Origin: Chloroflexota bacterium
GTDB lineage: Bacteria > Chloroflexota > Anaerolineae > Anaerolineales > JACQED01
Direction: 5' to 3'
NCBI GenBank assembly: GCA_016200785.1
Contig: JACQED010000109.1
Location: 1 to 27,946, forward strand
Length of the DNA: 27,946 nt
Below are positions 1 to 8,117 of this stretch, one piece after another. The notes under the pieces were generated by a model. It was not told the origin of the DNA. It searched no databases and saw only the letters and a list, made by a program, of their open reading frames with translations. The position numbers were made by a program, and so were the translations under genes. How positions within the stretch are numbered: the stretch's first letter is position 1; every line of letters starts with the position of its first letter.

Positions 1-117
1 AGCGATGTGAGCCGGCTCAAATCCTGGCGCGTCACCGGCCGCGCGCTCAACTGGCGGGAAACGATCACGCCCGAAGTTATAGCACTATTCCGGCGAAATG
101 TGAAACTTGCCTTTTAG
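1..117 (+). CDS. C-terminal end of an unidentified protein (partial)
   Basis: Reading frame 1 is open from the first base to a TAG at 115-117 and gives a 38-residue C-terminus that ends in KLAF. Codon use resembles recA (GC-rich third positions), and the stop lies 55 bp before recA. The 5' end is outside the window. A Trp/Arg-rich stretch is followed by ITPEVIALFRRN, which looks like a helix at the end of a globular enzyme, but I do not recognise the family. The candidate recA promoter overlaps its last codons. Confidence 0.5.
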   Translation, partial: SDVSRLKSWRVTGRALNWRETITPEVIALFRRNVKLAF

Positions 118-135
118 AGCCGAATCTTGTAAACT
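107..135 (+). promoter_or_regulatory. Candidate sigma-70 type promoter of recA
   Basis: TTGCCT (107-112) and TAAACT (130-135) are separated by exactly 17 bp, 38 bp upstream of the recA ATG. Each hexamer matches four of six consensus bases. The hicB promoter in this window uses the same TTGCCT with the same 17-bp spacing, which supports the call. I did not recognise a LexA/SOS box, although AGAG and CTCT flank the spacer and -10 region symmetrically. Confidence 0.45.
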
Positions 136-172
136 CTGGCATCATCAATGAAGAACCCACCTGGAGGCACTC

Positions 173-1216
173 ATGCCCGGCGGTAAGGAAAAGGCGCTCG
201 ACGCGGCGCTGGCTCAGATCAAAAAACAATTCGGCGACGGCGCGTTGATGCGGCTGGGCGAGGCGACGCACCTGGCGGTCGAAGTCATCCCCACTGGCTC
301 GATCTCGCTCGACGCCGCGCTCGGCGTCGGCGGCATCCCGCGCGGGCGCGTGACCGAAATCTACGGCCCGGAGTCGGCCGGCAAGACGACGCTGTGCCAG
401 CACATTGTGGCCCAGGCGCAGAAGGCGGGCGGGACGTGCGCTTACATTGACATGGAGCACGCGCTCGATCCGGCCTATGCCGCGCGCTGTGGTGTGGACA
501 TTGACAATCTATACATCTCACAGCCCGACACGGGCGAGCAGGCGCTGGAGATCGCCGAAGCCCTGACGCGCTCGGGCGCGGTGGACGTCGTCGTGGTGGA
601 CTCGGTGGCCGCGCTCGTGCCGCGCGCCGAAATCGAGGGGGACATGGGCGACTCGCCGATGGGCATGCAGGCCCGGCTCATGAGTCAGGCGCTGCGCAAA
701 CTCTCCGGCGCGATCAAGCAGTCGAACACGGCGATGGTCTTCACCAATCAACTGCGCCTGAAGATCGGCGTGATGTTCGGCAACCCGGAGACGACGACCG
801 GGGGGCTGGCGCTCAAGTTCTACGCCAGTGTGCGGCTCGATGTGCGCCGCATTCAATCCATCAAAGTGGGGCAGGAAGTCGTCGGCAGTCGGACGCGAGT
901 GCGGGTGACGAAGAACAAAGTCGCCCCGCCCTTCCGCGAGGCCGAGTTCGACATCATGTACAATGAGGGCATCAGCAAGTCCGGCGATCTGATCGATCTG
1001 GGAACGACACTGGAGATTATCGGCAAGCGGGGCGCGTTCTTTTCCTACGGCGATACCCGCCTGGGGCAGGGGCGCGAAAACGCGAAACAATTTCTAAAGG
1101 ACAATCCCGAAGTCGCCGCCGAAATCGAGGCGGCCGTCCGCGCGCACATCCTGTCGGGCCAGGCCGCCCCGCCGGCGGCCCCTTCCGGCGACGACGGCGC
1201 GGACGAAGAAGAATAA
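173..1216 (+). CDS. recA: Recombinase RecA
   Basis: RecA is the ATP-dependent strand-exchange protein of homologous recombination and the co-protease that triggers the SOS response. At 347 residues it has the usual bacterial length. Visible motifs are the Walker A GPESAGKTT (residues 65-73), the Walker B region VVVVDSVAALVPRAE, the DNA-binding loop L2 around NPETTTGG, and an acidic C-terminus ending DDGADEEE. The start is supported by GGAGG at 163-167, five bases before ATG. It is followed on the same strand by recX and rny, but a 439-bp gap with a strong terminator separates it from recX, so much transcription probably ends before recX. Identification is secure. Confidence 0.98.
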   Translation: MPGGKEKALDAALAQIKKQFGDGALMRLGEATHLAVEVIPTGSISLDAALGVGGIPRGRVTEIYGPESAGKTTLCQHIVAQAQKAGGTCAYIDMEHALDPAYAARCGVDIDNLYISQPDTGEQALEIAEALTRSGAVDVVVVDSVAALVPRAEIEGDMGDSPMGMQARLMSQALRKLSGAIKQSNTAMVFTNQLRLKIGVMFGNPETTTGGLALKFYASVRLDVRRIQSIKVGQEVVGSRTRVRVTKNKVAPPFREAEFDIMYNEGISKSGDLIDLGTTLEIIGKRGAFFSYGDTRLGQGRENAKQFLKDNPEVAAEIEAAVRAHILSGQAAPPAAPSGDDGADEEE

Positions 1217-1271
1217 TCACGGCTCATCGCAGAACGAATCTCAGTTTGGAATCCGACGAATGGCAACTCGC

Positions 1272-1327
1272 GTATCGCCAACGGCGTATCGCATGTCTTC
1301 CATCGCGTATCGCACATCACCAGGCGC
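1272..1327 (+). repeat. Degenerate tandem heptamer tract (GTATCGC type)
   Basis: Eight consecutive 7-base units stay in register: GTATCGC at 1272, CAACGGC, GTATCGC at 1286, ATGTCTT, CCATCGC, GTATCGC at 1307, ACATCAC and CAGGCGC. Three units are identical. It belongs to the short-period tract type seen repeatedly in this window. Confidence 0.75.
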
Positions 1328-1608
1328 ATCTCCCCGCCCGTTCACGACTCTCGACGAGGCGCGGCGGGGCACGGCCGGCGATGTGGTGACTCTTTGGCCG
1401 GACGCTTCGCTCCGACGGACACGCGCCGGAACTCATTTGTGGCGCGAGGTTTCGCCTCCGAGGCACCGGATGCTGCCCGCTTCAGCGCGATAGCCGCCCG
1501 TCGAGGCGCGACTCGCCGCTGGAGCTCTCTCGTTTGGATTCGTCCCCGCTTCGATGGAAGCCGGGACCGCAAAAACTGACTTCGGCGGAGCGCATCGCGC
1601 TCCGAGCG

Positions 1609-1650
1609 ACAGCCGTGGCTTCTCTGCCAGAAGCGCGGCTGTTTTGTTTT
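1609..1650 (+). terminator. Rho-independent terminator upstream of recX
   Basis: ACAGCCG (1609-1615) pairs with CGGCTGT (1636-1642), and GCTTCT (1618-1623) pairs with AGAAGC (1629-1634). The pairing continues with a small bulge and a five-base loop, followed directly by TTTGTTTT (1643-1650). The run of T ends only five bases before the recX ATG, so the terminator occupies the place where a recX ribosome binding site would be expected. A terminator with read-through between recA and recX is known in other bacteria such as E. coli. Confidence 0.85.
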
Positions 1651-1655
1651 CAACT

Positions 1656-2318
1656 ATGTCAGGCAAGATCACGGCCCTCAAGGTTCAGGCGCGCAACAAA
1701 CAGCGCGTGAACGTGTTTCTCGACGACAGATTCGCCTTCGGCCTTGCCGCGATTGAAGCCGCGCGCTTGAAGGTCGGGCAGAGTCTTTCAGACGAAGACA
1801 TCGCTCGGCTGATGGCGGCTGACTTGGTGGAAGCGGCTTACGAGCGCGCGCTGAAGTTCCTGTCGTACCGGCCGCGCGCCGAAGCCGAGATCCGCCGGCA
1901 TCTCCGCCAGCACGATACCGGCGAGTCAGAGATCGACGAGGTGATGGCCCGGCTCAAGCGATCGGGCCTGGCCGACGATTCTGCCTTTGCCCGGTTGTGG
2001 ATCGAAAACCGGGCGCAGTTCCGGCCCAAAGGCAGGCGCGCGCTCAAGGCCGAACTGCGACAGAAGGGACTGACCGGCGATCAGGCCGAAGAGGCGCTGG
2101 TCGAGGTGGACGACGAAGAGGCCGCCCATCAAGCGGCGCGGACGCGCGCGCGGCGGCTGGCGAAGTTGTCCCGCGCCGAGTTCAGCCACAAGTTGAGCGG
2201 CTTCCTGGCGCGCAGAGGTTTTGGATACGAGACGATAGAGACGGTCGTGGAGCGGGTCTGGCGCGAGGCGGTGGAACAAGGCCTGGCATCGGACGCGGAC
2301 AGTGAAAGCGAGGAATGA
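1656..2318 (+). CDS. recX: Regulatory protein RecX
   Basis: RecX binds RecA filaments and blocks or caps their extension. The 220-residue product begins MSGKITALKVQ and shows the three-helix repeats typical of the family: AYERALKFLSYRPRAEAEIR, then a segment with LKRSGLADDSAFARLWIENR, then KAELRQKGLTGDQAEEAL. I chose the ATG at 1656 because homology-like sequence begins there; an in-frame ATG at 1554 would read through the terminator. No Shine-Dalgarno is visible before 1656, since terminator T residues lie there. This suggests weak or read-through-dependent expression. The stop is 3 bp from the rny ATG, so the two are probably co-translated. Confidence 0.92.
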   Translation: MSGKITALKVQARNKQRVNVFLDDRFAFGLAAIEAARLKVGQSLSDEDIARLMAADLVEAAYERALKFLSYRPRAEAEIRRHLRQHDTGESEIDEVMARLKRSGLADDSAFARLWIENRAQFRPKGRRALKAELRQKGLTGDQAEEALVEVDDEEAAHQAARTRARRLAKLSRAEFSHKLSGFLARRGFGYETIETVVERVWREAVEQGLASDADSESEE

Positions 2319-2321
2319 GCG

Positions 2322-3863
2322 ATGAGGGATATTGCGCAGGTGGTGACGTCGATCATCGTCGCCGTGGTGGCGTTGGGGGCGGGCGCGGCCATCGGCTACT
2401 ACCTTCAGCATTCTCAGGCCACGGCCCGGGCCAAAGAACGTGAGGCCGAAGTGGCCCGGCAGTTGGCGCAGGCCGAGGCGCAGGCGCGCGAGGCGGCGCT
2501 GAAGGCCAAAGACGAAGTGCTCAAGATGCGCGACGCGGCCGAGGCCGAAACGGCCCGCCGCAGGGCCGAACTCAACCGCGAGGACGAGCGCGTGCAAAAG
2601 CGGCGCGAGGACCTCGACCGGCGCATCGAAAAACTCGACCAGCGCGAGCAGACGCTGAGCAAGCGCCAGAGTCAGCTCGACAAGCGAGCCAACGATCTGG
2701 AGAAGATGCACGCCGAGCGCGTGGCGGAACTCGAGCGCGTGTCGGGCATGACGCGCGAGGAGGCGAAGGCCGTGCTCGTCGCGGCGGTCGAAACCGAGGC
2801 CCGAGGCGACATGGCGCGCACCATCCGGCAGATCGAAGACGAGGCCCGCGCCGAGGGCGAGAAGCGCGCCCGCGAACTGATTGCGCTAGCCATTCAGCGC
2901 GTCGCCTCGGATCATGTGTCGGAGATCGCGGTCTCCGTCGTGCCGCTCCCGGCCGACGAGATGAAAGGGCGGATCATCGGGCGCAACGGGCGCAACATCC
3001 GCGCCTTCGAGCAGGCCGCCGGGGTGGATGTGATCGTGGACGACACGCCTGAGGCGGTGACGATCTCCTCCTTCGATCCGGTGCGGCGCGAAGTGGCGCG
3101 GCGCGCGCTGAGCAAATTGATCCTCGACGGGCGCATCCATCCGGCGCACATTGAAAAACTTCTGGAAGAAGCGCGCCGCGACGTGGATCAGGTCATCAAA
3201 GAGGCCGGCGAGCAGGCGGCCTTCGAGGCCGGCGTTCCCGGCCTGCACCCGGAGATTCAGCGCCTGCTGGGCCGCTTGAAATTTCGCACCTCCTACGGGC
3301 AGAATCAGCACGCGCACTCCATCGAGACGGCTCTGTTGGCCGGCGTGATCGCGGCCGAGATGGGCGCGGACGTGGCGATGGCCAAGGCCGGCGGCCTTTT
3401 GCACGACCTCGGCAAGGCGATTGATCACGACGTGGAAGGGACGCACGCCATGCTCGGCGCGGAGTTCGCGCGGCGCTACGGGGTAAATCCGAAAGTCGTG
3501 AACGCCATCGCCTCGCACCATCACGAAGTGGAGCAGGAGTCAGTCGAGGCGGTGATCGTCGAAGCCGCCGATGCCATCTCCGGCGCGCGGCCCGGCGCAC
3601 GGCGCGAGTCGCTGGAGCAATACATCAAGCGAATCAAGACGCTGGAGGACATTGCCCAGTCGTTCGAAGGCGTGGCGCAATCCTACGCGCTTCAGGCCGG
3701 GCGCGAGATTCGCATCATCGTCAAGCCAGACAATCTCGACGATTTAGCGACGATGCAGTTGTCGAAGAACGTGGCGAAGAAGATCGAAGAGACGATGCAG
3801 TATCCGGGGCAGATCAAGGTGACGGTGATCCGGGAGACGCGCGCTGTAGATTACGCGAAATAG
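2322..3863 (+). CDS. rny: Ribonuclease Y
   Basis: RNase Y is a membrane-anchored endoribonuclease that starts mRNA decay. The 513-residue protein has the full family layout. An N-terminal membrane helix (about residues 5-28) precedes a long charged coiled coil rich in Ala, Glu, Arg and Lys (about 30-170). A KH RNA-binding domain follows with IGRNGRNIRAFEQAAG and DDTPEAVTISSFDP. The HD phosphohydrolase domain has HSIETALLAGVIA and the metal-binding pair in LLHDLGKA. The length is normal. It starts three bases after the recX stop, with a GAGG-containing ribosome site inside the recX end. Its stop lies 4 bp from the end of the convergent secreted-protein gene. Confidence 0.97.
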   Translation: MRDIAQVVTSIIVAVVALGAGAAIGYYLQHSQATARAKEREAEVARQLAQAEAQAREAALKAKDEVLKMRDAAEAETARRRAELNREDERVQKRREDLDRRIEKLDQREQTLSKRQSQLDKRANDLEKMHAERVAELERVSGMTREEAKAVLVAAVETEARGDMARTIRQIEDEARAEGEKRARELIALAIQRVASDHVSEIAVSVVPLPADEMKGRIIGRNGRNIRAFEQAAGVDVIVDDTPEAVTISSFDPVRREVARRALSKLILDGRIHPAHIEKLLEEARRDVDQVIKEAGEQAAFEAGVPGLHPEIQRLLGRLKFRTSYGQNQHAHSIETALLAGVIAAEMGADVAMAKAGGLLHDLGKAIDHDVEGTHAMLGAEFARRYGVNPKVVNAIASHHHEVEQESVEAVIVEAADAISGARPGARRESLEQYIKRIKTLEDIAQSFEGVAQSYALQAGREIRIIVKPDNLDDLATMQLSKNVAKKIEETMQYPGQIKVTVIRETRAVDYAK

Positions 3864-3867
3864 GGGA

Positions 3868-4833
3868 TTACCACCACGGCAAGAACGAGGTGCGCGTGTC
3901 GCCAGCCACCGTTCCGAACTCGGCGGTCACGTCGAGCGTGATGGCCGTGCCCGGTGTGGACCTGCCGACGTCGAAGGTCACTTTCGTCGTGCCCCGTTCG
4001 CTCGTAAGATTCAACGGGAGAGCCTGATCGCCTTTGGGCAAATGCGCGATCAGCGTCACCCGCGCGCCTTCCAACTTCTGACCCTGCTGATCGGTGACGT
4101 AAACGTAGACCGTCTGCTGTCCGTCGCGGCCGGTGATCGGGTTCTCCACCGAGGCATGCACGACGAGCGATGTGACTCTGCGGTCGGCGGCGCTGAGAGG
4201 CTGGGGCGTCAATCGCGAACGATCCAGGCCGGCGAAATCGTAGTAGATCTTGCCGAGCAAACCCAACTGAACGCGCTGGCCCGCCGGGCGCTCCGGATAC
4301 CATTCCATCCGCGCGCGTTGGAAGTATTGAACGAAGCGGCTGTTCTCCAGCACGATCTCGCTGGTGGGAAAGCCGAAGATGTCCAGCCCGCCTTTTTGGT
4401 TGAAATACTTCAGGAAAGAAAAGCAGACGGCGTGGCCGGTTTCGGCGAAGTAGGCGCAGTCGGGGTTGTTGGCCGCAGGAATCTGGCTAGCGCCGAGACG
4501 CGGCATGGCCCGGTTCAGCAATTGCCCGAGCAGGCCGAGTTGCACTTTGTAGGGATCGGCGTTTTCAGGATGCCACTCGAACCGCGCCCGCTGGAAATAC
4601 TGCACGAGCACGCCGGTGGTGGCGTCCACAAATTCGTCGGTGAGGGGATAGCCGAAGATTTCCAATCCGCCGCGCGTGTCATAATAAGTGAGGAACGGGC
4701 CGCGGGCGGTGTGGCCTGTCTCGGGGAAGTAACGCGAGGCCTCAGGCTGTTGAGCGAGGGCCGTGACCGCCGAGCCGAGTATCAAACTCAGGCTTAGCAG
4801 TTGAACCAGCCAAACTCGTGCGCGGATTCCCAT
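3868..4833 (-). CDS. Secreted protein with two FPETGH/GLLG repeats and an Ig-like C-terminus
   Basis: The product has 321 residues. A signal peptide (about 1-27, ending AVTALA) is followed by two tandem repeats of about 70 residues. Repeat 1 starts FPETGH (36-41) and repeat 2 FAETGH (129-134). Both share a GGLxIFGxPxxE block, VQYFQRARxEWxPE and VQLGLLGK/Q. Residues from about 220 to the end look like an immunoglobulin-like beta domain with YVYVTDQQGQ and RGTTKVTFDVGRSTPG. The repeat resembles one I associate with Chloroflexota surface proteins; its function is unknown, possibly glycan or cell-wall binding. Start 4833 has a GGGTGA ribosome site, whereas the longer frame would hide the signal peptide. 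It lies 89 bp downstream of the PIG-L gene and is probably co-transcribed. Confidence 0.8.
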   Translation of the reverse strand: MGIRARVWLVQLLSLSLILGSAVTALAQQPEASRYFPETGHTARGPFLTYYDTRGGLEIFGYPLTDEFVDATTGVLVQYFQRARFEWHPENADPYKVQLGLLGQLLNRAMPRLGASQIPAANNPDCAYFAETGHAVCFSFLKYFNQKGGLDIFGFPTSEIVLENSRFVQYFQRARMEWYPERPAGQRVQLGLLGKIYYDFAGLDRSRLTPQPLSAADRRVTSLVVHASVENPITGRDGQQTVYVYVTDQQGQKLEGARVTLIAHLPKGDQALPLNLTSERGTTKVTFDVGRSTPGTAITLDVTAEFGTVAGDTRTSFLPWW

Positions 4834-4922
4834 GGTCGTTTCACCCTGAGCGCTGTTAACTCTCTTCAAACGTAACAACATTATAAGCATTTTGGCAGCG
4901 GGCGCAACTGCCAATTGTCCCT

Positions 4923-5726
4923 CTAACGCAAACCCTCAAACAAATCGCTCTCAACCTGCCTGCCGCCGTTGACGACGCTAAAGGCGCGATAGTATCCCTG
5001 ACAACCCCACAGGCCTTTATGATGTTCTTCCGACAAATTCTCCAGTTTGTGATAGGCCGGGAGTTGAGATTGGTGGCACAAGACAGCCTGCCACGCTGTG
5101 CGCCAATGGGCTTCGGTATCAATGCGCGTCGTGATCGCCCAGTCTTCCCAAGCCACCACGCGCCGGTCTTTGTCGTCCACGCGCATCACCAGATCGCCGA
5201 AGACTGATTGATACGCCGCCAATTCTTCCAGCGTCCAGACTTTGTAATACAGTTTCGACACTCGGTGAGGCCTCCCGCTGTCCGGCGGACCGTAGCCGGG
5301 ATCCGCGGCGCAGACAATCGCGGCGGTGGCGAACTGCGACGTGGCAATGTGATCGGGGTGGCCGTACGCGCCGTCGGGCGAGAAGGTGATGACGACCTGC
5401 GGCCTGCGTCGGCGCAGATGCTCGACGATCTTCGATACGGCCTCAGCCGGGTCGGCTTGATCCACGTCGCCGTCAACGTAATTTAGGAAACTCACCTCGC
5501 GAAGGCTGAGGGCTTTGGCCGCCGCTTGAAGTTCGGCCTCTCTGATCTTGCCCAACGCTTCCAACCCCGGATAATCGTCGCCCCACCAGCCGCGCTCGCC
5601 GCGGGTGGCAGTGACAAGATACGTTTCGACTCCTTCGGCGGCATATTTCGCCAGCGTGCCGCCGCTTCCGAGAGATTCGTCGTCAGGGTGGGCGAGGACA
5701 CACATCAATCTTAGCTTCTCAGACAT
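4923..5726 (-). CDS. PIG-L/LmbE family deacetylase
   Basis: This family comprises zinc-dependent N-acetylglucosaminyl deacetylases acting on GlcNAc-type sugars or mycothiol- and bacillithiol-related compounds; the substrate here is unknown. The 267-residue product has the zinc and catalytic motif AHPDDE near its N-terminus (LAHPDDESLGSGGTLA) and the second zinc ligand in GAYGHPDHIA. It also has TRGERGWWGDDYPGL, where family members usually carry GE. The start is supported by a strong GGAGGAGAGGCG stretch directly before ATG. Its first 8 bases overlap the end of the cyclase gene, so the two are probably translationally coupled. Confidence 0.9.
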   Translation of the reverse strand: MSEKLRLMCVLAHPDDESLGSGGTLAKYAAEGVETYLVTATRGERGWWGDDYPGLEALGKIREAELQAAAKALSLREVSFLNYVDGDVDQADPAEAVSKIVEHLRRRRPQVVITFSPDGAYGHPDHIATSQFATAAIVCAADPGYGPPDSGRPHRVSKLYYKVWTLEELAAYQSVFGDLVMRVDDKDRRVVAWEDWAITTRIDTEAHWRTAWQAVLCHQSQLPAYHKLENLSEEHHKGLWGCQGYYRAFSVVNGGRQVESDLFEGLR

Positions 5727-6963
5727 CGCCTCTCCTCCCCACGAGATACCACGTCTCCATCTCGCCCTTGCTCTTCACCAATACCCTGCCCCTCGGTTCG
5801 CAGATAAACTCGTCTTTGATCAGTTCATAAGTGTCGCGTGTGATGTGAATCTTCCCCGCCGTGCCGTGAGATTCCATCCGGCTGGCCGTGTTGACCGCGT
5901 CGCCCCAAAGGTCGTAGAGGAACTTTCTGCGGCCGATCACGCCGGCGACCACCGGGCCAGAGTTGATGCCGATGCGAAATTGCAGTGGCTTGCCTCCCTG
6001 AAGGGCGCGGCTGTCGCAGTAGTCGCGCATTTCCAGCGCCATACCGGCCAGCGCCTGGGCGTGGTCGGGCCTCGGACGGGGCACGCCCGCCGCGACCATG
6101 TAACTGTCGCCGATGGTGCGAATCTTTTCTACGCCGTATTTCTCAGCCAGCGAATCGAAGTAGGAGAAAACTTCGTTGAGCAAGTCCACCATCGCCACCG
6201 GCTCCATCTCGGCCGTCAGCGGCGTGATACCCACAAGGTCGGCGAACAAGATGCTCGCTCCTTCGTATTGGTCTGCGATGGTGCGCTGCTCGTTCTTGAG
6301 GATGGCGGCGATTTCTTTGGGCAAGACGTTGAGCAGAAGGCTCTCGGCTTTCGCCTGCTCGACACGCAGCAGCGAGAGAAAGGTATCCTTCTGGCCGACG
6401 AAAAATTCGAGCAAAATGTAGGCGATGCTCGAGACCACGCCGACGTTCATCACGAAAAAGATCAGCACGACGAGGGGCGGCAGGTTGTTGGTGACGCGCA
6501 GGAAAGGCTGGAGCAGTGTGCCGAGCAGGACCAGCCCGAGGTAGGCCAGAAACCAACGCCGCGCCTCGCGCGGGCCGGAAACGAGCAGCGCGCCCAGCGG
6601 ACACAGCAGCGACCACAAGATGACCGCGCTGGAATTGGCAAAGCCGCCGAGTGTCACCATGAGCGAAAAGGGCAGCAGCAAGATGAACGAGAGTTGCCGG
6701 AGACGAAACGATTCGTAGTGCCGCGTTCGGGCAAACCGGACGATGCTCAGAAAAGACAGGGCCGAGTAGGCCAGCGGACTCAGGCTCGCCAGCGGCTCGC
6801 CAAAGACAAGGTAGATCGCGCCCCACACGATCCCCGCCGGGATGATCATGAGCGTGCTGACGACGACCAGCGTCTTGCGCAGGCGAACTTCGTCGTCGTC
6901 GTCCGGCTCGACGCCGAGGCGGGCGAGAGACGAGAGAAGGTTTCGGGAGATATTCTGGATCAT
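5719..6963 (-). CDS. Membrane-bound class III adenylate cyclase
   Basis: The product has about 414 residues. The N-terminal half contains about six hydrophobic segments (for example LMIIPAGIVWGAIYLVFG and LVVLIFFVMNVGVVSSIAYI). A class III cyclase domain follows. Metal-binding aspartates are visible in ILFADLVGIT and IGDSYMVAAG. The purine-specifying Lys lies in VEKIRTIGD and the Asp in FLYDLWGDAVN, a Lys/Asp pair that points to ATP rather than GTP. The transition-state Asn/Arg lie in VNTASRME. Such proteins make cAMP at the membrane; the input signal is unknown. The ATG at 6963 has no clear Shine-Dalgarno, and a TTG at 6975 is an alternative. It heads the operon with the PIG-L gene. Confidence 0.9.
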   Translation of the reverse strand: MIQNISRNLLSSLARLGVEPDDDDEVRLRKTLVVVSTLMIIPAGIVWGAIYLVFGEPLASLSPLAYSALSFLSIVRFARTRHYESFRLRQLSFILLLPFSLMVTLGGFANSSAVILWSLLCPLGALLVSGPREARRWFLAYLGLVLLGTLLQPFLRVTNNLPPLVVLIFFVMNVGVVSSIAYILLEFFVGQKDTFLSLLRVEQAKAESLLLNVLPKEIAAILKNEQRTIADQYEGASILFADLVGITPLTAEMEPVAMVDLLNEVFSYFDSLAEKYGVEKIRTIGDSYMVAAGVPRPRPDHAQALAGMALEMRDYCDSRALQGGKPLQFRIGINSGPVVAGVIGRRKFLYDLWGDAVNTASRMESHGTAGKIHITRDTYELIKDEFICEPRGRVLVKSKGEMETWYLVGRRGDV

Positions 6964-7041
6964 GAGGTGATTCAATGAACGTCCATTGGCTTGTGGAGAA
7001 TATTACTCTGATTCACAAGCGCGGGCGAGTGTTCGACCTGG

Positions 7042-7650
7042 CTATCGGCCAAGTGAGGGCCAGAACACTTCATCGCCGACGGTGATGGTCGCCGCGCTCT
7101 CGCCGGCCAGCACGCAATAGAAGCCGCGCACGCCGTTATCGAGGAATTGGAGCGCGGCCTTCACGTCCTCGCTCTGCGCGGCGCGACTCGCGTATCGGCT
7201 GAACGGCTCGCACGGTTTGGCGACGCAGACTTCGTCCAGCCAAACGGGTGAGGTCGATCCGGCCGGGCGGATCGCGAGGCCTCGTCTCAGTATGCCCATC
7301 TCCACTTTCTCGTCCGTCTCCACGAGGATGTTCTCGCCCGCGCAACCGTCCGCGATATGGTCGCCAAATCGCTCGCGCATCGCGTCGTAGTGCGTGGTGA
7401 AGCCGACCGACAGCGCGTTGTTTCCGTGCCGGTAGGCCTGCGGGTGATCGGCGTGGTGGACGTCAAGAATCGCGCGGCCATCGGGCAGGCAAGCCAGCGC
7501 GCCGCGCGGCGCGAGGGTCATTTCATCCACTGCCAGCAGACCGGCGGGATCGTAATAGCGATTGGGCTTTTCGCCCAGAGTGAGGCGGGCCGGCTGGATT
7601 TGCAGACGAACGATCCGACCGAGATGGTGGAGACTCGATGCGGGCGACAT
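7042..7650 (-). CDS. MOSC domain-containing protein
   Basis: MOSC domains occur in molybdenum-cofactor sulfurases and in YiiM/mARC-type proteins that bind sulfur-carrying cofactors. The 202-residue product shows a beta-rich N-terminus (GRIVRLQIQPARLTLGEK), the GENILVETDEK segment where family members have GENL, and one cysteine in VAKPCEPFSRYA at the position of the family's conserved Cys. It ends in the usual ITVGDEV strand. The ATG at 7650 is the first in frame. It stands between the cyclase and the HepT remnant with gaps on both sides, so context says little about its role. I am fairly confident of the fold but not of the reaction. Confidence 0.7.
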   Translation of the reverse strand: MSPASSLHHLGRIVRLQIQPARLTLGEKPNRYYDPAGLLAVDEMTLAPRGALACLPDGRAILDVHHADHPQAYRHGNNALSVGFTTHYDAMRERFGDHIADGCAGENILVETDEKVEMGILRRGLAIRPAGSTSPVWLDEVCVAKPCEPFSRYASRAAQSEDVKAALQFLDNGVRGFYCVLAGESAATITVGDEVFWPSLGR

Positions 7651-7652
7651 GA

Positions 7653-7694
7653 GGCAAGTGGCGAATGATGAATGGCGAGCGAGTGAGGAATGGC
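7653..7694 (+). repeat. Degenerate tandem heptamer tract (GGCGAAT type)
   Basis: Six consecutive 7-base units follow one another: GGCAAGT (7653), GGCGAAT, GATGAAT, GGCGAGC, GAGTGAG and GAATGGC. The tract fills nearly all of the gap between the MOSC gene start and the end of the hepT remnant. Confidence 0.6.
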
Positions 7695-7696
7695 GC

Positions 7697-8117
7697 CTAT
7701 TCTGACGAAGGCATCTGACGTTTTACAAAGTCGAGGACACACTGCGCGTATTTGTCAAAGTCGCCCAGGTGGTGCTGGAGGTCGTTATAGACTTGCTCGT
7801 CGTCCACCTCCCAATACAAGTGCACCAGCCATTTGCCGAAGGGTCACGGTGAAGTCGTCGGGCAGGATGTCATTCTCGTTCAGCACCGTGAAAATGTCGC
7901 GGTAATCTTTAGGAGCTCGATACCGTTCAGAAGCAATGATGTGGCTACCGATGTCCAGACAGGCCTCGATGGAAATCTGCAAATAGTACTTTGCCGCACC
8001 GAGCTTGGTAGCATCCCCAACGAACGCGTCACGCTCAGTTTGAGCGATATCGCGTAGCTGGCCGAGATGTGTTGCAAGATTGCGGAGCATTCCCTCAATT
8101 TTCGGAGTGTTGACCAT
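7697..8117 (-). pseudogene. hepT: Frameshifted HepT-like toxin (HEPN/DUF86)
   Basis: HepT is the HEPN-fold RNase toxin of the MNT/HepT system, with catalytic motif RX4HXY. The frame from ATG 8117 (MVNTPKIEG) encodes typical HepT helices (KYYLQISIEACLDIGSHIIA, DYRDIFTVLNENDILPDDF) up to LRQMAG. It then shifts and would stop at 7785 with unrelated sequence. The other frame resumes WLVHLYWEVDDEQVYNDL at 7831 and continues to a natural stop at 7697. The expected GFRN-type residues, including the catalytic Arg, are missing, while HLY remains in the second frame. The break coincides with AAATGGCTGG (7825-7834), consistent with loss of 17 bp between two copies of this decamer. The start overlaps the 3' end of the MNT gene. 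The toxin is probably inactive. Confidence 0.88.

Larger units (their letters stand above)
1217..1655 (+). other. Long non-coding gap between recA and recX
   Basis: This is the only stretch over 300 bp without a convincing gene. From left to right it holds a period-7 tandem tract (1272-1327), a GC-rich stretch with no recognisable product on either strand, a perfect 8-bp stem-loop (1586-1604, loop ATC), and a rho-independent terminator (1609-1650). Open frames exist on both strands but their translations are Arg/Ala-rich and resemble no protein I know. It may be a degenerate dispersed repeat or carry a small RNA, which the sequence alone does not show. Confidence 0.6.

Noticed and set aside
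1342..1653. Possible protein on the minus strand in the recA-recX gap
   Set aside because: The translation is Arg/Ala-rich, overlaps the terminator hairpin and shows no domain; several other frames are equally open.
5605..6978. 457-residue open frame on the plus strand opposite the cyclase
   Set aside because: It is antisense to a well-supported cyclase and the start of the PIG-L gene, with no recognisable domain and an odd Gln/Asp/Arg-rich composition.
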